Positions 5,828-7,667 of a stretch of 7,667 bases of DNA are shown here, in pieces (position 1 is the first letter of the stretch; every line of letters starts with the position of its first letter). A model generated the notes under the pieces. That model was not told the origin of the DNA. It was given only the letters and a program-made list of their open reading frames with translations, and searched no databases. Both the position numbers and the translations under genes were made by a program. The DNA comes from Candidatus Anaerobutyricum stercoripullorum (GTDB taxonomy: Bacteria; Bacillota; Clostridia; Lachnospirales; Lachnospiraceae). The stretch lies in the NCBI GenBank assembly GCA_019114885.1, contig DXEQ01000080.1:1-7667 (forward strand), read 5' to 3'.

Positions 5828-5873
5828 ATGGAAGAAAGTATGACACATTTTTTATGGAGGAAAGTATGACACA
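5823..5873 (+). repeat. Tandem duplication of the symporter start region
   Basis: TTTTTATGGAAGAAAGTATG plus ACACA at 5823-5847 is repeated at 5849-5873 with a single change (GGAAG becomes GGAGG), a 26-bp period. Each copy carries a purine-rich ribosome binding site, an ATG and an ACA codon. The second copy has the better ribosome binding site and starts the real gene. The first starts a 9-codon frame. Confidence 0.8.
5840..5869 (+). CDS. Possible 9-residue leader peptide MTHFLWRKV
   Basis: The first copy of the duplicated start has GGAAGAAAG just before an ATG at 5840. It opens a frame reading MTHFLWRKV and stops at TGA 5867-5869, which overlaps the symporter ATG as ATGA. That overlap is the classic geometry for translational coupling. 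The ribosome binding site of the symporter lies inside this frame, so translating it would affect access to the true start. It may instead be an inert by-product of the 26-bp duplication. Confidence 0.35.
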   Translation: MTHFLWRKV

Positions 5874-7254
5874 GATTATTGAAGCAGGATACAATTTACT
5901 CTGGGGAGATTTATTTTCCATCCCCCTGCCCGGCGGCGGAACGCTTCCGCTGTCCATTCTGGTGATTCTTCTGATTCCCACGGGAATCTTTTTCACCATC
6001 CGTACCCGTGTGCTTCCGGTCCGCCTCTTTGGCGACATGGTGGGAGCGATTCTGGGTAAGAAAGATGAAAAGAACAGTGCACTGTCCGTTCTGCAGACAC
6101 TGATCGTATCCACCGCCACCCGCGTGGGCATGGGCAATCTGGTGGGCGTGGTTGCCGCCATCTCCGCCGGTGGCGCGGGCGCTGTGTTCTGGATGTGGAT
6201 CACCGCCATCATCGGCTCGTCCACCGCATTTATTGAAGCAACGCTTGCACAGCTCTATAAGGAGAAAGACCCTCTCTACGGCGGCTGGCGGGGCGGCCCG
6301 GCCTACTATATCCACAGATTTTTTGAAGAAAAAAGCGGCAAAAAGCACCGTTACGTACCGCTGTCCGTCCTGTTTGCCCTCTCCGGCCTGATCTGCTGGT
6401 TCGGCATCAGTCAGGTGGTCAGCAACTCCGTGACCTCCGCTTTTGAAAATGCATTCCACATCCCGCCGATCTACACAACGGTGATGCTGGTTGTTCTGGG
6501 CGCGATCATCGTCCTTCGCAAAAACGCCACGGTCAAGGTTCTGGATATCATGGTTCCGATCATGGCCGGTATCTACCTGCTGATGACGATCATTCTCATC
6601 ATCGTCAATATCCAGGTACTGCCATCCGTCTTTAGCCGCATTTTCTCCGAAGCCTTCGGACTGCGTCAGGTGGCCGCCGGCGGTTTCGGAGCCGTTGTCA
6701 TGAACGGTGTAAAGAGGGGACTCTTCTCCAATGAAGCCGGTTCCGGTTCCGCCCCATGCGCGGCAGCCACCGCGGAGACGGACCATCCGGCGAAGGTCGG
6801 CCTCTCTCAGGCCCTCGGCGTTTTCATCGACACCATCGTGATCTGCAGCTGTACCGCCATGATCATGCTGCTGACGCCGGAAAGTCTGACCGCCGGTCTG
6901 GAAGGCATGGATCTTCTGCAGACTTCTATGCAGTACCATCTGGGTGAGTTCGGCGTCATTTTCATCGCCGTCATCATCTGGCTGTTCAGTTTCTCCACGT
7001 TTATCGGCATCCTGTTCTATGCCCGTTCCAACGTGGCATACCTGTTCGGCGATAACTGGGCGGCACAGACCATTTACAAGATTCTGGCCCTCGTCATGCT
7101 CTTTATCGGCGGACTGGCCGCCTACTCCGTGGTCTGGGATCTGGGCGACCTGGGTGTCGGACTGATGACAGTCTTTAACATTTTCATGCTCTATCCGCTG
7201 TCCGGCAAAGCGCTGGCAGCCCTCAAAGACTACGAGAGCAAACGAAAGAAATAA
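5866..7254 (+). CDS. Sodium:alanine/glycine symporter, AGCS family
   Basis: A 462-residue membrane protein that takes up small neutral amino acids (alanine, glycine) with Na+. Family signatures are TATRVGMGNLVGVVAAISAG (83-102) followed by GAGAVFWMW (103-111), WRGGPAYYI (141-149) and FSNEAGSGSAP (287-297). The first and last correspond to conserved regions that contribute to ion and substrate binding in this family. About ten or eleven hydrophobic segments are spread over the full length, and the C-terminus is a short basic tail. The start is set by GGAGG 5 nt before the ATG at 5866. The frame stays open upstream to a GTG at 5743, but that has no ribosome binding site and would translate the terminator-like leader. 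The gene has its own promoter (5668-5696) and is divergent from larC. Its stop lies 8 nt from that of the convergent glycosylase gene. Confidence 0.93.
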   Translation: MTQIIEAGYNLLWGDLFSIPLPGGGTLPLSILVILLIPTGIFFTIRTRVLPVRLFGDMVGAILGKKDEKNSALSVLQTLIVSTATRVGMGNLVGVVAAISAGGAGAVFWMWITAIIGSSTAFIEATLAQLYKEKDPLYGGWRGGPAYYIHRFFEEKSGKKHRYVPLSVLFALSGLICWFGISQVVSNSVTSAFENAFHIPPIYTTVMLVVLGAIIVLRKNATVKVLDIMVPIMAGIYLLMTIILIIVNIQVLPSVFSRIFSEAFGLRQVAAGGFGAVVMNGVKRGLFSNEAGSGSAPCAAATAETDHPAKVGLSQALGVFIDTIVICSCTAMIMLLTPESLTAGLEGMDLLQTSMQYHLGEFGVIFIAVIIWLFSFSTFIGILFYARSNVAYLFGDNWAAQTIYKILALVMLFIGGLAAYSVVWDLGDLGVGLMTVFNIFMLYPLSGKALAALKDYESKRKK

Positions 7255-7280
7255 GACTGGCTTCACATCAGTTTTTCTTT
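7253..7280 (+). terminator. Weak terminator after the symporter
   Basis: AAGACTG (7253-7259) can pair with CAGTTTT (7269-7275), with one G-T pair, around a 9-nt loop. T-rich sequence follows and is partly used in the stem. It is A/T-rich and weak, and it overlaps the end of the convergent glycosylase gene. Confidence 0.25.
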
Positions 7281-7667
7281 GATTGCACGAAAATCCGCCG
7301 CTGTCTCCGGATACTTTGTATCATCCCGGAGAATAGCCGACGGATGATAGACTGCCGTGAGCCAGACACCCTTCCGCAGAAGGAAACTGCCGTGCTCCCT
7401 GGTAATACGGAAATCCGGTCGGATGATCCGCTGCGCGGCCACCCTTCCCAGACAGACGATCATCTTCGGCCTAAGAAGCAGCGTCTCATATTTAAGATAG
7501 GGGATACACGCCTCCTGTTCCTCCGGTTTTGGGTCCCGATTGCCCGGCGGATGACATTTGACGATGTTGGTGATATACACATCCTCCCTCGTCATGCCAA
7601 TCTCCCCAAGCAGCCGGTCAAACACCTGTCCCGACTGCCCGGTAAAGGGAATCCCGTCCCGGTCCTC
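7263..7667 (-). CDS. Uracil-DNA glycosylase, family 4 (C-terminal part)
   Basis: The 134 visible residues are the C-terminal two-thirds or so of a family-4 (thermophilic-type, Fe-S) uracil-DNA glycosylase, which removes uracil from DNA to start base-excision repair. The fragment opens with EDRDGIPFTGQSGQ (1-14), matching the family's G-x-PF-x-G-x-x-G loop after the GEAPG motif, which is outside the window. TNIVKCHPPGNRDPKPEE (33-50) and EACIPYL (52-58) supply two of the four iron-sulfur cysteines (C38, C54). YHPSAILRD (107-115) is the HPS motif that contacts DNA. The N-terminus, with the other two cysteines and the catalytic motif, runs off the right edge. A GTG at 7625 is internal and is not the start. 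The fragment shows no sign of decay. Confidence 0.9.
   Translation of the reverse strand, partial: EDRDGIPFTGQSGQVFDRLLGEIGMTREDVYITNIVKCHPPGNRDPKPEEQEACIPYLKYETLLLRPKMIVCLGRVAAQRIIRPDFRITREHGSFLLRKGVWLTAVYHPSAILRDDTKYPETAADFRAIKEKLM

Noticed and set aside
5703..5830. T-box or glycine riboswitch before the symporter
   Set aside because: No GGGTGG-type T-box sequence and no glycine aptamer core could be found by eye.
5743..5865. N-terminal extension of the symporter from GTG 5743
   Set aside because: No ribosome binding site precedes it, it would translate the terminator-like leader, and the added 41 residues are not typical of the family. GGAGG before 5866 decides the start.
5911..7266. Minus-strand open frame of 451 codons
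   Set aside because: It lies opposite the symporter, has low-complexity polar composition rich in D, G, H and Q, and has no family features or ribosome binding site.

Overview
The window looks like a chromosomal segment of a Gram-positive anaerobe of the Clostridia, most likely Lachnospiraceae. The reasons are strong AGGAG-type ribosome binding sites, sigma-A promoters with AT-rich spacers, GC-rich coding sequence, and the gene families present: a small Cys/His-cluster protein, a YczE-like membrane protein beside a MATE pump, a His-rich LarC, and an AGCS symporter. Family assignments come from sequence recognition alone; no database search was run.

Layout. Positions 1-243 hold no convincing complete gene. 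There is probably the tail of an upstream plus-strand gene, followed by a long terminator-like hairpin (51-102) and two abutting smaller hairpins (109-142). A 107-residue Cys/His-rich protein (244-567, minus) is divergent from an AraC-family regulator (797-1750, plus). Two good promoters between them point outward and share one -35 region (671-721), an arrangement suited to joint control by the AraC protein. Next, reading leftward on the minus strand, come larC (nickel-pincer cofactor synthesis, 4021-5490), a YczE-like membrane protein (3241-3936) and a MATE efflux pump (1820-3220). The last two are 20 bases apart and probably co-transcribed. The MATE gene converges on the AraC gene.

larC is divergent from an AGCS sodium:amino-acid symporter (5866-7254, plus), with separate promoters in the 5509-5742 gap. 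The symporter has a leader of about 160 nt carrying a terminator-shaped structure (5758-5827). A tandem duplication of its ribosome-binding/start region follows, which creates a possible 9-codon leader peptide overlapping the true start as ATGA. The right edge holds the C-terminal 134 residues of a family-4 uracil-DNA glycosylase (7263-7667, minus), convergent with the symporter.

How the genes may work together. LarC is the last enzyme of nickel-pincer nucleotide synthesis, and LarA, LarB and LarE are not in the window, so it acts with partners encoded elsewhere. Its 73-residue insert with 36 histidines suggests metal storage or delivery. The AraC protein probably controls itself and the Cys-rich protein. 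No system is demonstrably new here. The most unusual items are the symporter leader, the shared -35 divergent promoters, and the periodic His-rich insert in LarC.
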